Shown: one piece after another, positions 47,749 to 59,141 of the stretch
Layout of the letters: each line of letters starts with the position of its first letter
How positions within the stretch are numbered: position 1 is the stretch's first letter
DNA from: Owenia fusiformis
Taxonomy: Eukaryota > Annelida > Polychaeta > Sabellida > Oweniidae
NCBI GenBank assembly: GCA_903813345.2
Contig: CAIIXF020000006.1
Location: 33,889,524 to 33,953,523 of the forward strand
Direction: 5' to 3'
DNA length: 64,000 nt
The notes under the pieces: model-generated
Database searches by the model: none
What the model was told of the DNA's origin: nothing
Seen by the model: only the letters and a program-made list of their open reading frames with translations
Made by a program: the position numbers and the translations under genes

Positions 47749-50290
47749 AATGGATCTGTTACGTTTATATGTATGTGAATTATTGTAAAAAAAGCTCTTC
47801 CCATGGTGCGACCCATTAGGATTTTAATCTACTCAAACTAGCACTGTTTTCCAACATGAAATAATTCCTCACTCATGAGTGGTCACATCAGGGTCTCTGG
47901 ATAGAAGTATATCCTTCAGATTTATCATGGAGAGATCACTAATGTTGTGCTATACACTGAGCTGGTTGCTATGGAATTATTATTATAAAAGTCCTTTATG
48001 GAAAACACTGTGCTGGATGAAATTATAAGATTGTCTGAGTTCGTTGTTGCACCCAAGGTGTAAAACTGAAGTGTCATATATATGTGATGCCATAACTGGG
48101 TATTATCATATTTTATATATATGCTCATATGTTGTGCAACATAATGGGATATCCCGGTCTTTTAATAGATGTACATGTATAGTACTTTGATCTTTTATTA
48201 TGATTCAGTCAAGATCATATACACACTGTTTTGACTCCTTGCTGCATTGGCTTTGGATGAATTAACAATTGAGTAGTTGGAACATTTATTTTGTTTTTTT
48301 GGTTATTGTAAAATCCATTGTGTTGCCATATGTTGCAATGGAAACCAAACATGTAGCAGAAATCAGCATGGTGACGTGAAAACCAATGTTATCATATCAA
48401 AACCAAACATCTGGATTAGAATCTAGAAATACTTGCATAGCCTGTTGCTATGGTAACAAATCAGGTATTTCATTAAATAATTAATTTGCTGAAGAGAATC
48501 TACCAAAGCTGTATCATTGATTATATAGGTGCTCTATTTTGGGTTTGTATAAAATGATTAAAATCTCATTGCTAATAATTGCTGAAAGGAACTACCTTTC
48601 ATATTGAAATTAATTTGTTAAGCTTTGCAAATACTAAGTAGAGTGTATTGATATACTGTATTTCTTTGTGTATTTTGGGATATTGGTCAATATATTTATG
48701 GAATGACGTGACATCATAATTTTATCCAGGAGATTACAAAGTACCAGGGATCAAGGATTATTTTGTCATGTCCATCTTGGTATATGGTCAAAAGCTATAA
48801 AGAAATTGATTATTGAGGAGTGTTTTTGATTGAGTGCTTAATGCATTAAAAAACTTTGCTTCACATAGCAATGATTGTTTTATGGCCACAGTGACATTAT
48901 GTATGAGATTTAACCATCAAACAATATACAATGTAGGTGTAATTGCGTCAGGATTTCTGAAGTAGCAAATGAAGATTTATTTTAGTTTGTTCCTGAAAAT
49001 ATTTAGATATCTATGTTCTGGAATACCAATAGAACCTCATAGCATTAAAAAAGTTTAGGATTATTTTTCATATATTTTACTGTATAACATGGTGCTCTTA
49101 TAGTTTTGAGTATTATAGTTTAGGGCTAAGAGAATCATATATGATAGGTTGTGTGTTTTGTCAATATATCGCAATGATCGCTGCCAAAATAATTCTGATG
49201 ACGTAACAGTTTGTACAAAGATTCATCATTGTTTAAACAAAATCAACTAAATTTCACTATTTCAGATTCATTTTTCCAGCAATTTTATTGCAATTTTTTC
49301 AGTTTCTTTTCCAACGTTTTCAGACATGTTTTCACTTTAAAAGTGATGGTATGTGCAATTTGAACCATAAAATATGATTGTATATATTGCCAATGTATTA
49401 GTGGTGTCTAATTATTGTGACACTTAGATTACGAGGTCCATTTATTAGGACTCAGGGGTCCGTTTCTGGAACTATCGTAAATTAAGATTTCATTGCAAGT
49501 CATTGTAATTCAAAATGTACACAATGGTTTTCTCTCGTGATCGTAAGTCATGGTTGTACCAAAAACGAACCCCAGATTCACAAAAAAAATTTGGGTAACT
49601 CATTAGCCATATTACTTCTTCCTTTATACAACCAAATTGTAACAGCCAAAATGAATATTTCATATTGTACATCATTTAAGAAGTCATGTGTTGTCATGTT
49701 TTTATCAGTACCTCACTTAAGTTTATGAATCATTATACTCTACTGCATTAATTGAATTGTTATGTAGTAAAGTTCTTCTGTATATATCAGAATTTGCCTC
49801 CCAAAAGATACCTCCATGCTTATTAAGGGTTCACCCATAATACCTCTTGTATATTACAATCAACCTGGCCTAATTATGTTTATAATGGACAGTCTATCAT
49901 ACATTCCCTCAAAAGTTCCCAAAGTGCAATAGACTTCTTTGCATGAATGGGAGATTTTCAGGGGCTGTTAGGTAGACTGAAATACTTATTATATACTGTA
50001 TATATTAAGTATTTACTGAGAGATGACAGCAATATTGTCCATGAATGGCATGAATATGGCATTTAATATTGGCAGTCTATATGCTTAAAACATTTTATTT
50101 TTAACTGGCTTATTTTGGCAGAAATATCAAGGCAAGGGAGACAATGAAAATGTCTATAAATGAAAAACAGATGGCTTTATTTTTGTTATGCTTTTTTGTT
50201 TTTATTAAAAGTTGTTGAATATGTTCTTTTATGAATCCTCTTTAACTCATAGATAAAAAGAGGTGTTTTATATATAAAATACATTACTGT
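47749..50290 (+). other. E78 3' UTR and downstream flank
   Basis: No further gene seen. The 3' UTR must start at 47749; its end is not defined because no clear AATAAA was found before the minisatellite. ATTAAA-type variants occur near 48845 and 49035. Confidence 0.4.
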
Positions 50291-50298
50291 GAAGTGTG

Positions 50299-50970
50299 AA
50301 CTATACAATGCTGTACTTTGATATATGGTACTGCACTGTACTATACAGTGCTGTACTTTGATACTTGGTACTGTACTGTACTATACAGTGCTGTACTTTG
50401 ATACATGGTACTGTTCTGTACTATACAGTGCAGTACTTTGATATATGGTACTGTACTATACAGTGCTGTACTTTGATACATGGTACTGTACTGTACTATA
50501 CAGTGCTGTACTTTGATATATGGTACTGTACTGTACTATACAATGCTGTACTTTGATATATAGTACTGCACTGTACTATACAGTGCTGTACTTTGATATA
50601 TGGTACTGTACTGTACTATACAGTGCTGTACTTTGATACATGGTACTGTACTGTACTATACAGTGCTGTACTTTTATACATGGTACTGTACTGTACTATA
50701 CAGTGCTGTACTTTGATATATGGTACTGTACTGTACTATACAGTGCTGTACTTTGATACATGGTACTGTACTGTACTATACAGTGCTGTACTTTGATATA
50801 TGATACTGTACTATACAATGCTGTACTTTGATATATGGTACTGTACTGTACTATACAGTGCTGTACTTTGATATATGGTGCTGTACTGTACTATACAGTG
50901 CTGTACTTTAATATATGGTACTGCACTGTACTATACAGCTACTTTGATATATGGTACTGTACTGTACATA
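50299..50970. repeat. 40-bp minisatellite (~16 units)
   Basis: Units close to CTGTACTTTGATATATGGTA plus CTGTACTGTACTATACAGTG, with few substitutions and some 30- to 35-bp deleted units. Because 40 is not a multiple of 3 and the unit lacks stops, long open frames appear in several frames. These are not genes. Confidence 0.95.
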
Positions 50971-51119
50971 TTAAGAGACATTTATACTATACATGTGGTA
51001 TGTATTATGTAAAAATCATAGAAATTTGTAAACTATTTTTTGTAACAGTGCCATATTACTGTAGGAATAATGCAAATTAAGCTATTTGCTGTTGATGTAT
51101 AATAACTATGCGTGTACAG

Positions 51120-51475
51120 TGAATATTTTACATGTGAATTGTACACATATTTTATGTTTTACATGTAAGTTTATTTTTCATGTACTGTATATTTACATGT
51201 ATATTGTACATGTATTGTATATTTACATGTATATTGTACATGTGCTGTATATTTACATGTATATTGTACATGTACTGTATGTTTACATGTAAGTTGTACA
51301 TGTACTGTATATTTACATGTATATTGTACATGTGCTGTATATTTACATGTATATTGTACATGTGCTGTATATTTACATGTATATTGTACATGAACTGTAT
51401 ATTTACATGTATATTGTACATGTACTGTATATTTACATGTATATTATACATGTGCTGTATATTTACATGCATATA
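51120..51475. repeat. 30-bp minisatellite (~10 clear units)
   Basis: Units TGTATATTTACATGTATATT plus GTACATGTAC; the first few units (51120-51180) are degenerate. The unit is rich in the palindromes ACATGT and TGTACA, and is open on both strands with a 10-residue period. The short CAT/TGTAC vocabulary resembles the 40-bp array next to it. Confidence 0.95.
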
Positions 51476-52682
51476 GTGTCATGGTGGTCATATATATTGG
51501 AACTCAGTTTTGGAAAAGAGTCCAATGTTTTATGAGGCTGTGCCTGAGATTGTATTCAGGCTCAAGTTCAGAAATGTTCAATTCAAAATAGTCTTTATCC
51601 AGAGTGAAAATAAATATGAGGAGATTGGTATTCACAGAAGCGGAATATGTGTATCTTATCAAAGACAATTAGTATTGTCAAATGAAAGATCACCTAGTAT
51701 TGTCTCCATAGTGATTTCATATGCAATTTATTTATTTGATATGTAACACAGCGAACACACAGCCACCACAGAATTTAATGCAATGCCTCTATTCATTTTA
51801 TTGTGTGTTCTTGTGGGGTTGTGCGAGACTGAGTTGAGCTTGTGTACTTTGTTTCCATTGTTATAGCTCAAAGAAATGTTTAAATTATGGTGCTAAAATA
51901 ATTCATCAGGTGAAGCTCCCATAGTAAAGGTGAACGTTTAAATGTTTTAACCCTAAGCAGTCTGAAGCATTCCTCTCGATTTGATGGGAAATTTTGCAAA
52001 TCTGTTCAACAGCAGCCTCGTTAGCTTTAGAGATTATATGCAGAATTGAATAAGATGCAAATGAGGTGTTCTTGCCATGAACAAAATATAAATTGATAGT
52101 TCTAAAAGATGTAGCTAGTAATAGTGTATCTGGATAGGCTGAAACTTGGACCCATTACTTTAAAATTGGAACAAAATCACGATGTTCAACCAGGTTTAAA
52201 AGTAAGATTAAATCTCCAGAAGTACAGAGAAACACATAAAAAAACTCTGAGCAGACTCTTGATTTTTTCTGTACTTTTGGTTTCTCCGACTCACACAACT
52301 GGTTGTTTGTTTATTACTGGTTAGAAACTGGTCCATGTTTTGGTCAATACAGGTGCATTGTATAGTATTGTATTATGTTAGAAGTATAGAGTACTGTACC
52401 AATTTATTGTGTATATGTACTATTGTAGCATGTGTACTGCATTATGTGAACTGTACACATGTACTGTGCATATGTATTTCTAAAGGATGTGTACAGTGTA
52501 TGTAATAGTATGCACTATGCATATGTCCTGTGCCGTAGTAAATCTCTCTATATATATATGTATATGTAATTGGTAGAACCAATAGCAGGTAGTATCAACA
52601 TTTATAATAAAGGCATTTTGGGAAAATAGTCCGCTTCTTGTGTTCTTTCTTCTTGTTTAGAAGTAAAACAAAAATTTCAATG

Positions 52683-53019
52683 TCCTGTTTAAGAACCCTA
52701 TTCTTACTATTGAAAATGGATTCTAGCAATAGTCTCCAACAGGAATCTACTTTTTGAGATTCGATCAACTTGAGTTCTGAGAAAATGAGGATTACAGCAA
52801 GGGTGCAGTGATTTACATGGTGACATGCCTGATGGTATCCCATTATCCCCACACTAAGTCAATGGCGTTTTCCACATGTTCAGTTAATGCACCCTTGCTT
52901 AAATCCTCATTTTCTCAGAAAAACTTGAGTTGATCGGGTCTCAACAAGTAGATTCATGTTGGATAGTATTGCTAGAATCCATTTTTAAAAGTAAAGAATA
53001 GGGGTTCTTCAACAGATCA
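52683..53019. mobile_element. Foldback element with ~120-bp arms
   Basis: The left arm (52689-52806) and right arm (52890-53012) are inverted copies: TTCTAGCAATA, GAATCTACTT, GATCAACT, CTGAGAAAATGAGGATT and GCAAGGGTGCA recur as complements. Target duplication unclear. No coding capacity. Confidence 0.75.
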
Positions 53020-53569
53020 TTCATTGGGTTTGCTTTTCAGAACTTTTTGTTGCTACAAGTTTGGGAACTCCCAAGTCGCAGCAAATTCCACCAAGCCTGA
53101 ATAAAGTTACGCCATTCTCTACACTACTAAACCTCCACTTTATACACCAATTCCCTCAGTTTTCATGAGTATAATCCGCTCAATCAGGATACTCTTGTTA
53201 TAGTGGACATTGTCCTTCACTAATCCTTAATCATGATCAACCTGCTGAAATAATGAGGCTGCAAGGAACTAGTGATGCCAAGAGTCACTTATATATTCTA
53301 AATCGACACTCCTTGCCCCAGCACCCAGCCACACGTGTGAAATATATCAGGTGTCCCAAAAAATGAGCCACTTTTTGACAAGTATTATCTCGGCAACTGA
53401 TGAACCAAATTCACTGAAATTCACTTGTACAAAGTAGCCAAGGAGCATCGGTAGCAAGGTATAAAAATATGAAAAAAGATCAAGTAAATGTTATGTGAGT
53501 ACTAAGAAATTCAAGTTAGCATGTCATTATTATTACGCGGTAAACACGATACAAAAATATGTCATATTC

Positions 53570-54145
53570 CGCAACGAATATGGCATATTCACTTGCGGTG
53601 TATGCCAGATTCACCTGCGGTATATGGCATACACACTAACCAATGAGAACGTGATACGGAAGTACGCAATTGTCAATTGCATCGATTGAACGAACAAGTA
53701 AAATTTTATTAATTATGATAATGATTACTGAATCAACAGTACTGTGTATCGAATATATTAACTTAGCAGAAGTATCAGTCACCAATCTCACGTAATAAAC
53801 TTACTCAATCAATCCAGGATTCATATATTAGTACTCGACGCACTAACTATATTCAGTTGGTAATCCAGCGTAGTTTTACATTTAGAGTCGACTCTCGCAA
53901 CCAATCAAATCAAAGCTTTCTGTATCACGTTTTCACCTGCGGTGTATGGCATATTCCGCAAGTGAGTATGACATATTCCGCAGTGAGCATCGGGTATTCA
54001 CTGAAATCAATGTATCGCATATTCTCTGCGGAATATCGCATACTCACTTGCGGAATATGCCATATACCGCAGGTGAGTATGACATATTCACCCGTATCAC
54101 AAATACCGCGCAACCATGAATGTATGCCATATACAGCATAACAAT
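53570..54145. repeat. Cluster of short inverted and direct repeats (TGCGGTATATGGCATA)
   Basis: About ten variants of CACTTGCGGAATATGCCATA and its complement alternate along the segment, mixed in orientation. The translated frames on both strands show the same period, so the apparent ORFs are repeat products. Confidence 0.7.
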
Positions 54146-54684
54146 TATAGCTCATACCGGAGCAACACAATGAGAACTTTATAGCGTTTCTACCCAAAAA
54201 ATGAGAAGCAATTTAACAAGTAATTTGTCAGCAATAGATGAGCCAAATTCTTTGAGAACTTTACCTGAGGCACTCTAGGTTATCCTCTGCTAGTGCCATA
54301 AATATGTAAGAGATTGGTCTCAAAGTATATGTGAGTATTTTAGAATTAAAGACAGTATGTCAAAATAACCAATATCAATGTTAAAGTCCCTTATTAATCC
54401 ATTTCCAAGCAAAAATACTTTACCGCATTTATTCTTACAATATCACCTCCAATGAATTTGAGAATGAATTGGATTTTGGATATTTGGGATGAATGAAAAG
54501 AATCAATAAGACATCACTCGGCTCCCATCGAAGGCAATGAAGACTGAGCGTGCGAAGATGATAGCTGGTACGAGCATTTTTGAAGTCTCATATCAGAGCT
54601 CTGGTATGGGAATTTTTGACATGCTGGTTTGAATTTCTTAGAACTCACAGAATATTTACTTGATCTTTTTTATATTTTAACAAA

Positions 54685-56286
54685 TTGCTAAGGATACTCT
54701 TAGGCTACTTTGTACAAATTTTCAGTGAATTTGGTTTATCAGTTGCCGAGATATGGTTAGGAAGTAAACAAAACTCAGAAAAAATGTGTGAAGACATTTC
54801 ACTCACATGGGAATCTAAGTTTAGGTTACTCGGGTTGAATTTAACATCAGATCTTCAAAATATTGAATCCATTAATTTTGAAAATAAAATTCAGGAAATG
54901 CAAACTGTAATAAGTAGATATAAAAAAAGAAACTTATCAATACTAGGAAAAATAACGGTTCTTAAATCATTTGTTTTGCCTAAAGTAGTACATTTATTTC
55001 TAGTGTTACCCAAATTGTCATGTGCAAATCATAAAAGAATAAAACAACTGTTTACTTCTTTTATATGGAATTCCACAGTAGCAAAAGTAAGCTTCTCACA
55101 ATTAGTTCAAAATGTTGAAGATGGAGGTTTGAGAATGATTGAACCAACGCTCTTTGAACAATCCCTCAAACTTACATGGATGCAAAAACTTCTTAGAGAT
55201 GGCTCTTGGCAAGAAACTGCTTTAAAAATCATCAATGTAAGATCAAGAAATGAGCTTTTTATGTATGATTCAAAATCAATTCAAAAAATTGAGGAAAATG
55301 TTTCGAATAATTTCTGGAGAGATTTTGTTCATGTTCTGAGAATTTACACACAACAGAAAGAAAAAGAAGCTGAACATAATACTAAACTGAGAGCTGAACA
55401 AGCTATGTGTAATACATGGGGGAAACATACCAAAAATCAAAATGTTCAATATATACTGCAAAATACAAAGGTTAACAATGAAGTAATTGTACTACAAGAT
55501 GTATTTCATAATTCAAAAAGACTTCTAACGCTTTTAGAATTCAATGACAAATTCCACAGTAATATTAATTTTTTAGACTATTTGAGTCTAAAAAACACTA
55601 TTCCAAAATCTTGGCTAAGAGACCTCATGGAGAATAATCAGAATATCACTGATTATGAAAGAAATAAAGCACACGTACAAAAGTTCCTTACTCAGTCAAA
55701 GATTAGTAAAATAATATACTGGAAATTTCTTCAGAATTTAGAAAAGAATTCAAAATATATAGAAGGATGGAATAAAGATCTGAATTTGTCACTCAATCAA
55801 AATGATTGGAAGAAGATAAATAAACTTAACAAACTGAGTAACTATGAACCAAAGTTATCATCCTTCACTTAGAAAGTCCTTCACAGATTTTTAGCAACTA
55901 ATACATACCTAAAAATGTGTGGACTCGTAGAGTCAAACATTTGCACTTTTTGTAAAGCAAATCCTGAAACTATTTGCCATCTTCTGTATGAATGTACTAT
56001 TGTAAGTGCCGTATTAAATGACATTAAACAATGGCTTCCTTTAGAGCTCACATTGCTATGCACTAAACAAAATGTATTGATAGGACCTGAGAGTATAAAT
56101 GAGAAGACAATCATCTTAAATAATATGCTATGTATTTTTAAAAGGTATGTTTATTTGTGCAAATATTCTATGCTAAAACCAACACTTAAAGGTTTTATAA
56201 GTAATGTGAAGGAATATTTTATTATGGACAAACGGGTTGGCAGAGGCGATAAGTGGAAAATCATGGAAACAAAATTAAACAAATGA
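54685..56286 (+). pseudogene. LINE ORF2 C-terminal remnant with in-frame stop
   Basis: The open frame of about 395 codons starts inside the MITE arm, so its first ~23 residues are not LINE-derived. After the TAG at 55870 the same frame stays open for another ~137 codons. The first real ATG is near 54784. It is non-functional because of 5' truncation and the nonsense codon. Confidence 0.8.
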
Positions 56287-56479
56287 AACTGATGATTTTT
56301 TCCTTTAAATAAAAAAATGCCAATCAGTGGTATAACGTCTCTTAAGACGAAATATTTAACCACTGTACTGTATTGTAAAATTGTTAAATGTAGGTTTACC
56401 ATGTAACTGTACTGTAATTGTTTTTTGCAATTGCTTTAACATGCTTATTCTTTGAAATAAAAAAAAAATAATAATAATA
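54754..56479 (+). mobile_element. 5'-truncated L1/Tx1-like LINE inserted in a MITE arm
   Basis: The reading frame from ~54754 encodes the C-terminal part of a LINE ORF2-type protein: WLGSKQNS, FRLLGLNL, KITVLKSFVLPKVVHLF, FIWNS and VEDGGLRM, the order seen after the palm of L1/Tx1 reverse transcriptases. A TAG at 55870-55872 interrupts it. The same frame continues to 56286 with the Cys-His knuckle CTFCKANPETICHLLYEC. A short UTR, AATAAA (~56455), an A-rich run and an (AAT)n tail end it at the MITE boundary. The endonuclease and most RT motifs are missing. Confidence 0.85.
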
Positions 56480-56519
56480 ATACTTGTCAAAAAGTGGCTC
56501 ATTTTTTGAGACACCTGAT

Positions 56520-59130
56520 ATTATTCTTATGAAGTCTGTTTAGCGTTGTTTTAAGTAGATTACTATATCCTAGATGTCATCTAGGTCACCTGGGCCCTGT
56601 TTAATGGTCCATAAACACCCACTAGTCTTCATGGCTTGCATATGGGTATCATTATAGAAAAACAGGGACTTGAAATATGGTACTCAATGTTATGAAGCTT
56701 AGTTGCGCATAATGTATGGTAGAAATAACTTTTTTTCTTTTGCTTTTATGTGATAATTTATTTGTGACTAATTGATAATGGTACAATGCATGTTATCATA
56801 TATTTAGTGATTCTAATCAGAAATACTCATTGGAAAAATCATCTGGGATTCACAATTTTGAAAGCCAATCAGTTAAAGGATCCTGTCTCTGATTTATGTG
56901 TAATAATTTTTGAATATTTATATGTAATAAGGTTCCATATCCAATCGTGAATGCTAATCTACTCAAAATGAGGCTGACATTTACAAAGGAGAATCATTTG
57001 TTTGAAGTTTGACAAGCAACCTACGATTTCCTTGCTCGTCCAGTTTTATCCATTTCTGAAAAAATTCATATAAATGAATCATAGGATATTCTCTATTTAT
57101 CTGAATGTATGTGTTAGTCAATACTGAAGCCAAGACCCTTTAATGTGACTCTCAGGACTTATAAATAAGATCATACATAGAGATGTAAGGCATATTAATA
57201 AGCAGGGAATGTTACAAACTACATGTTCCCAATCAAATGTATATCAAATCATATATGCACACATATAATCAATGCTAAATATGGAGTATATTTGTAACAT
57301 GTAAATTTTGATGACTCTTGATATGTGCTATATTGTTTCAGAATATCACATAATATCATTTACCTGCTTAAGGCAATGCATACTCGGACACACAAATCAA
57401 CAGATACAAATCCTTATTAGCTAATCAGACAGGTTGAAATCCAACCAAAAACTTACATGTATTTAGATATTTTAAAGGGTTTTGCTTTGAGACTTCCATG
57501 ATGCCCATTGCCCACAGTTGTAATTATAACCTTCTGACTGGAATAGAAGATTTTAATGTTTGATGCTAATAAGATGGAATTTCTGAGATTTTTTCTTCAA
57601 AAATGCAATATCGAAGCAACACCCTTTATGCGATCTATTGAACTATAGCTTTACAACATATACTTTGATAACATACAAGTATATCAAATTATTTCATGAT
57701 TATGAAAACATTTGGCAAATTATGCTTTTGTCTTCGGAAATATATTCTTGTATAAAAACAGCTAACATGATTTTGAAGTAAAAATGTAATTTTATTTTCA
57801 AAACATGTAAATCTTTTAATATTGTGATTGTTTTTTGAAGTCAGATCTTTTATATTTTAGGGTAGCTGCCCAATTTAGAAAAAAATGTTTGTTCGGTGTG
57901 AGATTCCAATATTTTTTGTACTGGTATTTCACAGTTTTAAGCTTTTCAAAAGTTACATGACAATCGTTTTATCAAACATGTTAACAATTCATAAGCAGCA
58001 AACTGTGTTTGCATGGAGGAAAATCAGAACTCACCAGTCCTATTTCTGTTTTTTTCAATTTTAGTCACTCTTTTTTCTTCTTTTTTGTTTTTCATTCAAG
58101 TTATATCATATATACTCTAAGCATTTTAAACAAATAAATATTGTTTGTATCCTTTCATTGGGTTCACAAGAAAGCAAAATGTGAGTAAATTAATTTATGA
58201 ACACAATGATTTTGAGTTTCCTTAAAACTCAAAACATGTGACGAATGCATAACAAATAGCAATGATGTTTAATTCATAAAACAATACAAGTATTTTTGTA
58301 TAAAATACATAAAATATAGCATTTTTGAAAACAAAGTTGTGCATTCAAAATAAAACAGGGAGCCATTTACATAGGTTCTATATGTTTTTAGTGCTTTCAT
58401 CTCTCCATAACACCTCTGTAAATAGCTCACTGTGCATAATATGAACATATTCTAGTGTAAAAACACCTAAGAATGTGAACACCTTAGAATAAGAACACCT
58501 GGTTCTGACTCTCAGTGATTCACATTGCCATATATTACTTTATATTTATTCATTTTCCTCTCCTGTTCACCTCTAAGCTGCCAATGGAAATTGAGAACTA
58601 TATATCTTCTAGTTGCATTATAGATGTCTCTACTTGCATCCTTCTGCTAGAATTTAGAGCACTACATGCCAAGCATTCTTTGTGTTATGTCGATTGAGTA
58701 GATTGTGGACTCCGACTCCATCCTTTGTCCTTGAGAAAGTTCTGTTTGCTCCAAAAAATCCAGAACCACACGATTACAGAGCCAGTATATATAAGGAAAT
58801 CAGTGGAATAATTCTGAGGTAGTTGGATGAAATATTTTTGCACATGAGTTAAATCTAAGATAAGTACCTATCTGCCTATAGAAAATATTCATTTTTCATA
58901 ATCTTAAAATACATGAGAGCCATTTCCCAGGGAATCAAGAATGAATGGCACAAATCATAGAAGCCTGATTTTTGTTGTCTTTAATACCTCAAATCGGGAA
59001 TATGTAAGAATATATTTCCCCCAACATGTCATGGGTGTGGGCTATATGTACTTTTTGGGTTAGACTGAAGGCAGAATGCTTCGCTTTAGTGCTCTACACT
59101 ATATTCTATATTCTAATGCTGATTCCTCAA
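56520..59130. other. Gene-free region and BCAT 3' UTR
   Basis: AT-rich DNA. The right part belongs to the BCAT 3' UTR on the minus strand; an AATAAA on that strand lies near 58543-58548, one candidate for its end. No exon or RNA gene seen elsewhere. Confidence 0.4.
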
Positions 59131-59141
59131 GTCCTGGTCCA

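Larger units (their letters stand above)
53347..56518. mobile_element. MITE with long arms, split by a LINE
   Basis: Ends TCAGGTGTCCCAAAAAATGA and complement, flanked by TA (53345-53346, 56519-56520). The left arm runs to ~53525. The matching right arm starts at ~54614, is broken near 54754 by a LINE and resumes at ~56479 (ACTTGTCAAAAAGTGGCTCA). A third, diverged copy of the arm lies at ~54187-54367 in the left-arm orientation, so a second element copy may be nested or duplicated here. Short repeats fill 53570-54140. Confidence 0.75.

Noticed and set aside
50365-51080. Long plus-strand ORFs with repeated Tyr/Cys/Leu peptides
   Set aside because: They are read-through of the stop-free 40-bp minisatellite and recur in several frames; no start context, introns or domain.
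51152-51476. ORFs on both strands of the 30-bp array
   Set aside because: The 30-bp self-complementary unit is open on both strands by composition.
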